Assembly: GCA_002011835.1 (NCBI GenBank)
Contig: MTPE01000295.1
Location: forward strand, 12,264-25,582
Direction: 5' to 3'
DNA length: 13,319 bases
DNA from: Desulfarculaceae bacterium JdFR-95
GTDB taxonomy: Bacteria; Desulfobacterota; Desulfarculia; Desulfarculales; Desulfarculaceae
The translations under genes were made by a program, and so were the position numbers. The notes under the pieces were generated by a model, which did not search any database, was not told where the DNA came from, and was given only the letters and a program-made list of their open reading frames with translations. Positions within the stretch are counted from its first letter, which is position 1. Every line of letters begins with the position of its first letter. Positions 6,791 through 13,319 of the stretch are shown here, in pieces.

Positions 6791-6979
6791 CTACCTCACC
6801 CGGGCTTCGGTGAACACGGTGCGGAGAGCGATCACCCCGGACTTGGCGGCACCCTCTGCCCGCTCGGCCAAGCCGGTGCGGAGCATCTCGCCGATGAGAG
6901 CAGCCGTGGACTCGGCCCACTGGGTGACGGGCAAACCTTGCGGCGGCAGGATCAGGGACGATCCTCGTGTTGTTTCACG
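6791..6979 (-). pseudogene. Orphan 3' end of an unidentified reading frame
   Basis: A 62-codon open stretch without a good start ends at TAG 6793-6791. It reads protein-like: LPPQGLPVTQWAESTAAL, then GEMLRTGLAERAEGAAKSG and VIALRTVFTEARVR, with helix-like amphipathic spacing and G/C-rich third codon positions. It has no recognisable family. A stop at 6982-6980 closes it upstream, where plus-strand polymerase-like sequence begins nearby, so it may be the tail of a gene cut by rearrangement. Chance openness in GC-rich DNA is a real alternative. Confidence 0.3.
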
Positions 6980-7000
6980 TCAGGCGCGGACGGGTACCCC

Positions 7001-7200
7001 GAGTCATTGTTCAGAGACGCGTCCGGACGGTGGAGGCGGTGGTGTTCCCCGAGCCGTACCGGCGTTGGGGACGGGCCTTGCGGGTCGGCCGGCCCTGCTT
7101 CGTCGAGGGCGTGGTGGAGAGCGAGTTCGGGGTGGCGACGTTGCGGGTGGTCGACGTGACGACCCACGTCCACCGGGTCGGAAGGCGTCGTCCGAGGGAG
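7001..7200 (+). pseudogene. Fragment of a DnaE-type DNA polymerase III alpha subunit (OB-fold end), frameshifted
   Basis: One frame gives SLFRDASG (from about 7004). After a shift near 7025 another frame gives TVEAVVFPEPYRRWGRALR, then GRPCFVEGVVESEFGVATL and RVVDV. Joined, they follow the OB-fold near the C-terminus of DnaE/DnaE2 polymerases (pattern LEDETG.VEVVVFPEVYRR...L.VEGRVE...GV..L). The shift and the absence of the polymerase core mark it as a remnant. The right-hand limit is approximate, because the reading frame continues without family resemblance. Being next to lexA and an SPL-like gene suggests the leftover of a translesion mutagenesis cassette (lexA/imuA/imuB/dnaE2 type), though it points away from lexA. 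Confidence 0.55.
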
Positions 7201-7202
7201 GG

Positions 7203-7673
7203 CTACTGCATGCCTCCCTTCGGCGGCCCCAGGACCTCCACCCTGTCGAGGTGCCCTCTTCGCTGCTCCAAGAAGGCCATGAGGCGATCCAGCTCCTCTT
7301 TGGACTCGATGTCCACCAGACGCTCGCGGCCCCAGGCCTCGAAGACCCGGAAGCCGGCCTCCTTCATTTCAAGGGTGATACGTTCGTAGGTATCGAAATC
7401 GTCCTCGAACCGGAAGACCACCGACACCGTCTGGTGACCGGCGGACTCAACCAGTTCCTCGTACACCACGTGGGGACCGTCTCGGAAGACCTCCTCCTCA
7501 GTGGCCGGTCGGCATCGCACCACGTCCCCCACGCTCAGCCACCAGGCGCCGCATGGGGGATGGAGAAGACGGTAGAGATCCTCTCCCACTCGCTCGGCGG
7601 CGAGGATGTCGCTGAATCTCGCGCCGCCGTCCTCGATCTTGAATGTTACCTTGACTCGGGCCTTTTCCTCCAT
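7203..7673 (-). CDS. DUF4265-like small protein
   Basis: A 156-residue soluble protein of unknown function. The first part resembles DUF4265: VKVTFKIEDG, then ERVGEDLYRLLHPPCG, AWWLSVGDVVRCRP and, after FRDGPHVVYEEL, VESAGHQTVSVVF. These correspond to the family pattern of a hydrophobic strand, GDGLYR, SLGDVV and ASGHSTVRVV. The C-terminal part (RFEDDFDTYERITLEMKEAG, then ELDRLMAFLEQRRGHLDR) looks like an alpha/beta unit with a final helix. I chose ATG 7673 because AGGGGG lies six bases upstream; in-frame TTG 7679 and GTG 7676 are less well spaced. It probably forms an operon with the gene that ends at 7749, 75 bases upstream. The family call is tentative. Confidence 0.7.
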   Translation of the reverse strand: MEEKARVKVTFKIEDGGARFSDILAAERVGEDLYRLLHPPCGAWWLSVGDVVRCRPATEEEVFRDGPHVVYEELVESAGHQTVSVVFRFEDDFDTYERITLEMKEAGFRVFEAWGRERLVDIESKEELDRLMAFLEQRRGHLDRVEVLGPPKGGMQ

Positions 7674-7748
7674 CACCAACCCCCTGGCGATCTGAGCGGT
7701 TCATCGAGGAGGGGGAGCCTGGAGGCGTCAGACTCACCCCTCCGCGGG

Positions 7749-8180
7749 TCAGAGACGAACGTGGACGTACTCCAGGAAGTTCTCGGTGAGCTTCCTGAAG
7801 ATCCTCGTGTCCCCAGGGCGAAGGAAACGGTCCGTCCGAGACTGCGACGCCACGACGGTGGTCAGATAGCAGGTGGGAGTCGTTCTTTCCAGACGAAACT
7901 CCACCTTCCCTCGCACCGTGTTGCCGCTCATGGCGTCGTATCGAACGACCAATATCCCGTTCTCAAGAGACACGTCTCCCAGCTCGAACCTGATCCCGTG
8001 GAACCGAAACTCCCTGGGCAGATGTTCTTCGATCTCCCGGAACTCGAACCTGGCCAGGGCGTCCTCCAGCCGGGCCAGCCGTTCCGGGTCGATCCTCCTC
8101 CTTCCGTCCCAGGGCAGGGCGGCGAGCACGTCCGCGGCTCGCCACCAGACCAAGTCCGCTCCCTCACTCGTGAAGCGCAT
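7749..8180 (-). CDS. Hypothetical protein, 143 residues
   Basis: I do not recognise this protein. It is soluble-looking with no signal peptide, membrane segment or cysteine motif. It contains LVWWRAADVLAALPWDGRRR, a helix rich in charged residues (ERLARLEDALARFEFREIEE), several beta-like stretches (IRFELGDVSLENGILVVRYD, KVEFRLE, CYLTTVVASQ) and a C-terminal helix (RIFRKLTENFLEYVHVRL). Coding is supported by the ATG at 8180, preceded by AGGAGG with seven bases between, and by coherent codon bias. It is followed 75 bases later by the DUF4265-like gene on the same strand. Its 5' leader contains the nested inverted repeats at 8194-8258. Confidence 0.75.
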   Translation of the reverse strand: MRFTSEGADLVWWRAADVLAALPWDGRRRIDPERLARLEDALARFEFREIEEHLPREFRFHGIRFELGDVSLENGILVVRYDAMSGNTVRGKVEFRLERTTPTCYLTTVVASQSRTDRFLRPGDTRIFRKLTENFLEYVHVRL

Positions 8181-8193
8181 CCTCTTTCCTCCT

Positions 8194-8258
8194 CGCCAAG
8201 GTTCCGTCCCCACCGAGAGCCAACGACGGCGCCGATGACCCTTGGCGGGGACGGAACC
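8194..8258 (-). promoter_or_regulatory. Nested inverted repeats (A-B-A'-B') in the leader of the 143-residue protein gene
   Basis: GGTTCCGTCCCC (8200-8211) is a perfect 12-bp inverted repeat of GGGGACGGAACC (8247-8258), with 35 bases between. CGCCAAG (8194-8200) is likewise inverted at CTTGGCG (8241-8247). The order is A-B-A'-B', so the two stems compete or form a pseudoknot. The structure lies directly upstream of the AGGAGG ribosome site of the 8180 gene, which makes a translational or attenuation switch possible. A protein-binding site is the alternative. Confidence 0.5.
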
Positions 8259-8788
8259 CGGCAAGGAGGCCGGCCTCCAGGCTCAATAATATTCTAGCTC
8301 CACCGGGTGGAGGAGCCGGGAGTCCACCCCGGGAGACCCGAGACGGGGTGTTCGCCCATCCAGATGGAAGGGGGCGTACTTCATGCTCATCCGGGACGAC
8401 GAGGGCGGCGCTCATACGATCCGGCGCTCTCCCCCCCGGAGCCGCGCGAGATCGACGCGACGCGCCCGCTCATGACCCTCGGTGCAGCGTCCCGGCAGAA
8501 GCTGTGCGCGGTCGGTTGGTGGGCTGAAGGAAGGTCGCGCGGTTCGGTCGGTATCGACCGTCCCGATCAGGATACCAACTACACCAGGGCCTGGTTGGGG
8601 GGTGGCTTGCGGAGCCCGTCGAGCCCGTCACGGAGCCACCGTTCCCCGGGAACCGGGCCACCGCCCGCCTCATTCACGGTCAGCAGGCAGGGGAGATGGT
8701 CCCGCCCGACGGCCGGCGAGGCTTGGATCGGGTAGGGACACCCGTGGCGACTCGATGTCCCGGGGCTTCCATCAAGGACGTCGGGCGG
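8259..8788. other. Stretch without a recognisable gene
   Basis: No frame on either strand reads like a protein; the open frames are proline/arginine/glycine-rich shadows of GC-rich DNA. Visible items are a short AT-rich patch at 8285-8297, a small hairpin CTCCAC/GTGGAG near 8299-8312, and a CGGTCG/CGACCG hairpin with loop GTAT at 8545-8560. None has a T-run or a clear promoter. It probably represents decayed accessory DNA. Confidence 0.5.
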
Positions 8789-9122
8789 TCAGGAGCCGAG
8801 TACGAAGAGAGCCCCTTCCCGCCTCAACATGGTGAAGGTATCGAGACAAGGAATGTGGAAGGCCTTGCAGACGTCGGGGATCTTCACCTTCTTGCGACCG
8901 CCGGGGGTCTCGTGAGTGACCACTCGGCTTCCATGAGTGAGAGCATACGCGACGAGATAATAATCGGCCCCCTCCAGGAATTCTTCCGACGTACTCTGGC
9001 GGTATGACTGAGCGTGCACCCACGCCGCCACCTCTCCCAATCCTGAGACCATCTTCTCGTCGTGGGGCAGGAAGAAATCATCACCCTTCGAACTGGCCCA
9101 CCGGGCCAGTTCGTCCCCCGAT
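8789..9122 (-). pseudogene. DUF4411 (PIN-like) toxin-type protein, N-terminus deleted
   Basis: From about 9120 the frame reads GDELARWASSKGDDFFLP, then VAAWVHAQSY, FLEGADYYLVAYALTHGSRV, VTHETPGG and KKVKIPDVCKAFHIP, ending DTFTMLRREGALFVLGS. This is the C-terminal two-thirds of DUF4411 proteins, a PIN-like family usually encoded directly after an HTH partner and regarded as toxin-antitoxin-like. The family's opening (LLDANVFI-type, with the first metal-binding aspartate) is missing. Upstream sequence in this frame is serine/proline-rich nonsense read through the HTH gene. With part of the active site gone, it is unlikely to be functional. Confidence 0.78.
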
Positions 9123-9356
9123 GGTTCGGAAGTCGGGGATGGGCAGTTCCTCCTCGGGAGGCTCGGGCAGGAACAGATAGACGATGGGGACGTGGACCGC
9201 CTTGGCGAATGCCTCCAGTTGCCGGAGAGTGGGCATGCGTTCGCCACGTTCCCACTCCTCCAGCTTGGGGAACCTCCCGCGGAGGTCCTGCAGGGACCGG
9301 CCCGCCCGCAGCCGCGCCCAACGCAGCAGCTCCGGCTTCACCTCCACCCGGATCAC
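9081..9356 (-). pseudogene. XRE-type HTH regulator, truncated (antitoxin-like partner of DUF4411)
   Basis: The 91-residue frame starts at GTG 9356 with AGGGAG about ten bases upstream. It reads VEVKPELLRWARLRAGRSLQ, LRGRFPKLEEWERGERMPTL, then AFAKAVHVPIVYLFLPEPPE and LPIPDFRTIGG, a helix-turn-helix domain typical of the N-terminus of longer HTH/ImmA-IrrE-type proteins. After DFRTIGG homology stops and ten out-of-frame residues (RTGPVGQFEG) derived from the DUF4411 gene follow. In relatives the protein runs on for several hundred residues into a metallopeptidase-like domain. The HTH itself could still bind DNA if expressed. Confidence 0.75.
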
Positions 9357-9499
9357 CTCGCCGATCTCCCTTTCCGGACTCGACGCCCCATGCCGGCGTC
9401 CTGCGACGACGGCGGCGGGATACCACGAGAGACGCCCCCCTCGCCGCCGTTCCTAGACTAACACAAAACACCGTTTCCCGGACGGAGAAGGGATCGGAC

Positions 9500-10243
9500 A
9501 TGGACTCCATCCTCGTCACCCTCTCGAGTACGGCCGGCGGCCTCCTTGCCGGCCCGGCGGTCACCGCCTTGGCGGCGGCGGTCCTGGGTCGTCCCTCTCC
9601 GCGGGCCGCCGGGTGCCCCCGGTGCGGCCGCCGGCGGGGCGGATATCGCCTGCTTCCCGTACTGGGCGTGTGGCCCCGCGGCTGTCCAGGGTGCGGTGCC
9701 CCCTCCACCCCGCTCTGGGCCACCGGTGAGGCCCTGGCCGGCGTGGTGGTCTGGACGTGTGCCTTCGTCCTCGGCACCGGCCTTCCCGGTCTGGCCGCGG
9801 CGGTCTTCTGTCTGGTCCTGCTCCTGGCCGCCCTGACCGACCTGGCGGAGAAGGTGGTGCCCGAGACCGTGCTCCTGCTCGCCTCCGCCCTGGCCGTGGC
9901 CACTGCCCCCTGGATCGGACCGGGCCCCGGCTCCCTGGAGGCCGCGGTCTGGTCCCTGGCCGGAGCGCTGGCCGTGGGCGGGACCATGCAGGGCGTCAGG
10001 CTGGTGTACCGCCGGCTCCGGGGCAGGGAGGGCATGGGCCGGGGCGACGTGGAGCTGGGAGTACTGCTGGGGGCGTTCCTGGGGTTGCGTCACGCCTGGC
10101 TGGCCCTGTGCCTGGGACTGCTGCCCCTGACGGCCCTGGCATGGCTGCCCTCCCTGCGCTCCCGTGACACCACCTGGCCCCTGGCACCCTTCCTGGCCTG
10201 GGGCGGGACCCTGACCGCGCTGTTCCGGGAGGCCTTGCCGTGA
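9500..10243 (+). CDS. pilD: Type IV prepilin leader peptidase (A24 family)
   Basis: Inner-membrane aspartic protease that removes prepilin leaders and in the full-length family also N-methylates the new end. The 247-residue protein has an N-terminal hydrophobic segment and a cytoplasmic zinc-type tetracysteine loop (C39-PR-C42 and C62-PG-C65). Four to five more hydrophobic segments follow, with catalytic aspartates D114 (LAALTDLAEKVVPE) and D183 in GRGDVELGVLLGAFLG, the GxGD signature. Between them lies a long alanine/valine/leucine-rich core. I chose the ATG at 9500 because GGAGAAGGG is just upstream; the same frame is open further upstream but reads as arginine/proline-rich noise. Its stop overlaps the GTG of the helicase gene (GTGA), so the two are translationally coupled. 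It may serve a type IV pilus of a conjugative element or of the host. Confidence 0.88.
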   Translation: MDSILVTLSSTAGGLLAGPAVTALAAAVLGRPSPRAAGCPRCGRRRGGYRLLPVLGVWPRGCPGCGAPSTPLWATGEALAGVVVWTCAFVLGTGLPGLAAAVFCLVLLLAALTDLAEKVVPETVLLLASALAVATAPWIGPGPGSLEAAVWSLAGALAVGGTMQGVRLVYRRLRGREGMGRGDVELGVLLGAFLGLRHAWLALCLGLLPLTALAWLPSLRSRDTTWPLAPFLAWGGTLTALFREALP

Positions 10244-12294
10244 GCGACTGGCTGGACGACGTGTTCGGCCCGGACGGCCTGCTGGCCGGCCGCGTGCCGG
10301 GCTACCATCCCCGTCCGGGCCAGATCCGGTTCGCCCGCGCCGTGGACCGGGCCCTGCGCCGGCGAGGGGCGCTGTTGGTGGAGGCCCCCACCGGGACCGG
10401 CAAGACCCTGGGCTACGGGGTTCCCGCCGTACGACTGGCCTCCCGCCTGCCTTCCGACCATGCGGTGGTGATCGCCACCGCCAACAAGGCCCTGCAGGAT
10501 CAACTGGCGAACAAGGACCTGCCCCTGCTGGCCCGGGTGCTGCCCTGGCCCTTCCGCTACACCGTGCTCAAGGGCTTCCGCAACTACCTGTGCATGCACC
10601 GGTTCGAGCAGCAGTGGCAGAGACGGTGCGAGGGCGGCGGCCTGCTCCCGGACTCCGGAGCCGAGGCCCTGAGGCGGATCGAGGCCTGGCTGAGCGAGAC
10701 CACCGACGGCGACCTGGGACATCTGCCCTTCTCCCTGCCCGCGGACCTGCGCCGGGAGCTGACCCTGGAGCAGCAGGAGTGCTTACCCCTGGCGCTGAAG
10801 GGCTGTCCCTACGCCGAACGCCACCACCGGGCCCGGTGGCCTTACCCCTGCTGGCCCCTGCGCGCCCGCGACCGGGCGAAGGAGGCGCAACTGGTGGTGT
10901 GCAACCACCACATCCTGTTCCAGCACCTCTTCCGCTCCGCCGATCTCCTGCCCCGCCTCCGTGCCCTGATACTGGACGAGTTCCACGAGGCGGCCGACGT
11001 GGCGCGGGAGGTGCTGAGCGACCGGCTGTCCCAGCGGAGCCTGGTCTCCCTGGCCGACTCCCTGGGATGGCTGGAGGCGAGGTTCCGATCCCGGAGGTGG
11101 ACGCGCAAGGCCGAACGGGTGGGGCGGGCCGCCGCCCTCCTGAGGCGGGAGACGGACGCCTTCTTCGCGGAACTCACCGCTCTGGCCAGGGACCAGGGCT
11201 ACCCCTTCCGCCTGCGCCGTCCAGGGATGGTCCGGTTCCAGGGTCTGCGGGAGGCCTTGGAGCTGGCGGGAGCGGCCTTCATGGAGGACCGGCTGTCCGC
11301 GCTGCTGGTGGTGCCGGCCGAGGACCTGCGCGACCGCTGCCTGGAGCTGGCCCTCGTCCTGAAGGAAGTCGTCACCCCGGGCCGCGGGGAGCGCGTGGTG
11401 TACCTGGAGGAGGAAGGGGGGCGGGGAGGCGTCACCCTGGTCTCCAAGCCGGTGGAGGTGGCCGAGTGGATGCGGACGCTCCCGGCCCTGGGGGCGGTGG
11501 TGGGCACCTCGGCCACGCTCACCGTGGGAGGGAGCTTCCGCCACCTGAAGACGGAGACGGGCATGCAGGGGGCGGAGGAGCTGGTGGTGGAGTCTCCCTT
11601 CGACCACCGGCGGCAGGCCCTGCTGGTGGTGCCGCGGGGACTGCCCTCCCCGGAACGGCCGGAGTTCCCGGAGGCGGTGGCCAGGACCGTGGCCCGGGTG
11701 GTGGAGCTGGCCGGCGGACGCACCCTGGCCATCTTCACCTCCTACCGCAACCTGGAGGCCACCCACGCCCACCTGCGAGGGAGGTGCCCCCACCGCCTGC
11801 TGCGCCAGGGCGAGCTGCCCCGGCGGGTCCTGGTGGAGGAGTTCCGCAGGGACGTACGCTCCGTGCTCCTGGGGGTGGACTCCTTCCGTACCGGAGTGGA
11901 CGTACCCGGCGAGGCCCTGTCATGCCTGGTGATCGACCGCCTGCCGTTCCCCACCCCGGTGGACCCCCTGATCGCCCACCTGAGGGAGCACCGGCCGGGG
12001 AGCTGGTTCTTCCAGGCCTGCCTGCCTCGGGCGGTGACCGCCTTCCGCCAGGCCTTCGGCCGTCTCATACGCACCGCGGAGGACCGCGGCGTGGTGGTGG
12101 TGCTGGATCGACGCGTGCTGGACCGCCCCTACGGACGCATCTTCCTGAAGAGCCTCCCTCCCGTGAGGTTGTCGCGCGATCTGGAGGACGTGAGGAGGTT
12201 CCTGGAGGCCGAGCCGGAGCTCACCGCAGCCTGCCGGGCCGCGTCGGGGGGTTGGGCTCCCTCCGGGATCCGGCCCGGGCCAGGGCCCGTGTGA
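10240..12294 (+). CDS. dinG: DinG/XPD-family ATP-dependent DNA helicase
   Basis: Superfamily 2 5'-3' helicase with an iron-sulphur cluster; the family resolves R-loops and other structures and takes part in repair. The 684-residue protein shows a Q-motif region (PRPGQIRF), Walker A EAPTGTGKTLGYG (K55), motif Ia VIATANKALQDQL, and four candidate cluster cysteines C118, C181, C189 and C204. VVCNHHILF follows at the usual place after the cluster, then motif II LILDEFHEAADVA (DEFH where relatives have DEAH), VVGTSATL, and the C-terminal motifs SYRNLEATHAHL, VLLGVDSFRTGVDVPGEALS and AFRQAFGRLIRTAEDRG. The start is GTG 10240, overlapping the prepilin peptidase stop. The last 74 bases overlap the convergent traF-like gene. 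The exact subfamily (DinG or YoaA-like) cannot be settled by eye. Confidence 0.9.
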   Translation: MSDWLDDVFGPDGLLAGRVPGYHPRPGQIRFARAVDRALRRRGALLVEAPTGTGKTLGYGVPAVRLASRLPSDHAVVIATANKALQDQLANKDLPLLARVLPWPFRYTVLKGFRNYLCMHRFEQQWQRRCEGGGLLPDSGAEALRRIEAWLSETTDGDLGHLPFSLPADLRRELTLEQQECLPLALKGCPYAERHHRARWPYPCWPLRARDRAKEAQLVVCNHHILFQHLFRSADLLPRLRALILDEFHEAADVAREVLSDRLSQRSLVSLADSLGWLEARFRSRRWTRKAERVGRAAALLRRETDAFFAELTALARDQGYPFRLRRPGMVRFQGLREALELAGAAFMEDRLSALLVVPAEDLRDRCLELALVLKEVVTPGRGERVVYLEEEGGRGGVTLVSKPVEVAEWMRTLPALGAVVGTSATLTVGGSFRHLKTETGMQGAEELVVESPFDHRRQALLVVPRGLPSPERPEFPEAVARTVARVVELAGGRTLAIFTSYRNLEATHAHLRGRCPHRLLRQGELPRRVLVEEFRRDVRSVLLGVDSFRTGVDVPGEALSCLVIDRLPFPTPVDPLIAHLREHRPGSWFFQACLPRAVTAFRQAFGRLIRTAEDRGVVVVLDRRVLDRPYGRIFLKSLPPVRLSRDLEDVRRFLEAEPELTAACRAASGGWAPSGIRPGPGPV

Positions 12295-13063
12295 GGTCCT
12301 TCACCGTGGCCAGGCCGCGCAGGCGCAGGACCGGCCCCCCGCCGGGAGGGAACACGAAGGTGGTGGGCCAGGTGGACACGCCCAGACGGGCCGCCTCGCC
12401 CCGGTCCGGCACCACGGGGAAGACCAGACGATAGGTCCTGACGAAGCGGGAGACCTCCCGCCCGCCGCCCCGGAGCACGGCCTGGATGCGGAGACCCGGG
12501 ACGGACCGGTCGCGCAACAGCATGTTCAGGGCCAGGGCCTGGTGTACACAGTGGGGACAGTCCGGGGTCAGGAAGGCCACCACCAGGGGGGAGTCCCCGG
12601 AGGAGGGCGGAGCCTGGACCCGGCGGGCCGCTCGCCTGCGCGCCGCGACCCGTTCCAGCACCTCCATGGCCCTCACCGCCTTGCGGGTCCGCGCCTCCTG
12701 CCAGTCCAGGTAGCGCTCCGCGTTCTCCTCGGTGGGGTGCTCCAGGAAGGCCGCCACCGGCGCCGGAGGCCGGTGCGGCACCAGGGCCCCGGAGGCCGGG
12801 TCGTATACGTACTCGCCGTCGTGGACGGGCGTTGGAGCGGAGGGTGACCGGCGACGTGGCCCCTGCGCGCGGGAGGAAGGTGACCGCGTCCGGTCCTCCC
12901 CCGGAGGGCGGGGCTCGCCCGAGCGCTCGGCCACGTCGCGGTGGTAGTGGCTGAAGCCCTTGTCGTAGAAACGCACCCCCGCGCGGGCGGAGGCGGAGCC
13001 GGGAAGGACCACCTCCGCCGCCAGGTGGAACAACACCAGGAAGAGGGCGAGGAAGCGACGCAC
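12221..13063 (-). CDS. TraF-like periplasmic thioredoxin-fold conjugation protein
   Basis: The 280-residue protein begins with a signal peptide (MRRF followed by a hydrophobic core, cleavage likely after ASA, residues 24-26). FYDKGFSHYHRD follows, then a low-complexity arginine/proline/serine linker (about 45-80) and PTEENAERYLDWQEARTRKA, which resembles the PT.EN...YL..Q..... block of conjugative TraF proteins. A thioredoxin-like domain comes next, with CPHC at 169-172 and a cis-proline-type WPTTFVF near residue 238. TraF of F-type systems acts in the periplasm in pilus assembly, often without a redox motif; here CPHC suggests disulfide chemistry. The start is GTG 13063 with a weak ribosome site. 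The upstream same-strand gene ends 50 bases away. The family name is probable, not certain. Confidence 0.75.
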   Translation of the reverse strand: MRRFLALFLVLFHLAAEVVLPGSASARAGVRFYDKGFSHYHRDVAERSGEPRPPGEDRTRSPSSRAQGPRRRSPSAPTPVHDGEYVYDPASGALVPHRPPAPVAAFLEHPTEENAERYLDWQEARTRKAVRAMEVLERVAARRRAARRVQAPPSSGDSPLVVAFLTPDCPHCVHQALALNMLLRDRSVPGLRIQAVLRGGGREVSRFVRTYRLVFPVVPDRGEAARLGVSTWPTTFVFPPGGGPVLRLRGLATVKDLTRALARAGSRREPNPPTRPGRLR

Positions 13064-13112
13064 GGTTCGGGGCCTCGCTTCTACAAAGGTGCGCTCCGTG
13101 GCGAGGAGTCCC

Positions 13113-13319
13113 TCATCGTCCCTCCCCGCCGAACCGCCGGCGCCACTCGCGCTCCAGGTCCGTGACGCCGAAGATCACCTCGCGGCGGCCGTGCTCGAGG
13201 AACACCACCGCGGGCAGCCGGCGGGGGTCGATCCCCCGCGCCTCCTCCAGGTGGGTCACCACCTGGATGGGCACGGGCAGGCCGCCCCGGCCGTAGGCCG
13301 CCAGGAAGGAGCGGCCCTC
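13113..13319 (-). CDS. DUF1525/TIGR03757-like conjugative element protein, C-terminal 68 residues
   Basis: Only the C-terminal end is inside the window. It ends with ARGIDPRRLPAVVFLEHGRR followed by EVIFGVTDLEREWRRRF. This matches the DUF1525 (TIGR03757) signature of a conserved LPAVVF strand and a YGVTD-type motif. The family is found in integrating conjugative elements and has a thioredoxin-like fold. TrbC of F-type systems is the other option. The gene sits 50 bases upstream of the traF-like gene on the same strand, so the two form one operon. The N-terminus, including any signal peptide, lies beyond the right edge. Confidence 0.65.
   Translation of the reverse strand, partial: EGRSFLAAYGRGGLPVPIQVVTHLEEARGIDPRRLPAVVFLEHGRREVIFGVTDLEREWRRRFGGEGR

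Noticed and set aside
7203..7673. First idea that this gene is a CYTH or class IV adenylate cyclase protein
   Set aside because: The ExExK signature is absent; the GEDLYR, SVGDVV and SAGHQTV pattern fits DUF4265 better.
6765..8297. A 510-codon open plus-strand frame
   Set aside because: It crosses the DnaE remnant out of frame and lies opposite two minus-strand genes with good ribosome sites; the product has no domain-like pattern.
8540..8590. tRNA-like look (TGGTGTAGTTGGTA on the minus strand, ACACCA on the plus strand)
   Set aside because: No cloverleaf: acceptor, anticodon and T-arm pairing could not be found on either strand.
9062..9499. Upstream extension of the prepilin peptidase frame to 9062
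   Set aside because: The extra 146 residues are arginine/proline/glycine-rich, antisense to the HTH remnant, and lack a ribosome site; the start at 9500 has one and begins a normal membrane segment.

Overview
The window looks like a high-GC proteobacterial chromosome, possibly a gammaproteobacterium. I base this on the type I-E CRISPR-Cas genes, a LexA with a strong SOS-type promoter, a type IV prepilin peptidase and F-type conjugation genes. The genus cannot be told from the sequence alone. Composition is mosaic: positions 1-9450 have mixed GC and several decayed genes, while 9500-13319 is visibly richer in GC with almost every third codon base G or C.

Left part (1-3738, all minus strand): a type I-E CRISPR-Cas locus. 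cas3 (1036-3738) is followed by a 316-base gap and then casA/cse1 (719 to beyond the left edge). The gap is the most interesting part of the window. It holds two degenerate I-E repeats in perfect 61-bp register around a 32-nt spacer, a good sigma-70-like promoter overlapping the cas3 stop codon, and, next to that promoter, an AAG PAM followed by a partial match to the spacer. The match runs through spacer positions 1-13 and is broken only at positions 6 and 12, the positions that Cascade flips out. This is the expected design of a self-regulating mini-CRISPR (a cas-regulating RNA, CreR-like), in which Cascade would be guided to repress the promoter feeding its own genes.

Middle left (3798-6775, minus strand): a LexA-headed operon, lexA - SPL-like radical SAM protein - TcmP-like protein, with a perfect 16-bp palindrome between the -35 and -10 of the lexA promoter as candidate operator. 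The operon runs in the same direction as cas3 and ends only 59 bases before it, so DNA-damage-induced transcription could reach cas3.

Middle right (6791-9356): a decaying accessory stretch. It holds a frameshifted fragment of a DnaE-type polymerase OB-fold (plus strand), an orphan minus-strand reading-frame end, two small genes of unknown role (one DUF4265-like) with an unusual A-B-A'-B' inverted-repeat 5' leader, about 500 bases with no recognisable gene, and an HTH/DUF4411 (PIN-like) toxin-antitoxin-type pair that an internal deletion has collapsed into two out-of-frame halves.

Right part (9500-13319): a prepilin peptidase gene overlapping a DinG/XPD-type FeS helicase gene by 4 bases (plus strand), then convergent to them a TraF-like periplasmic thioredoxin-fold protein and the end of a DUF1525/TIGR03757-like protein. 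The last two are typical of conjugative or integrative-conjugative elements, so the right end probably lies in or beside such an element.
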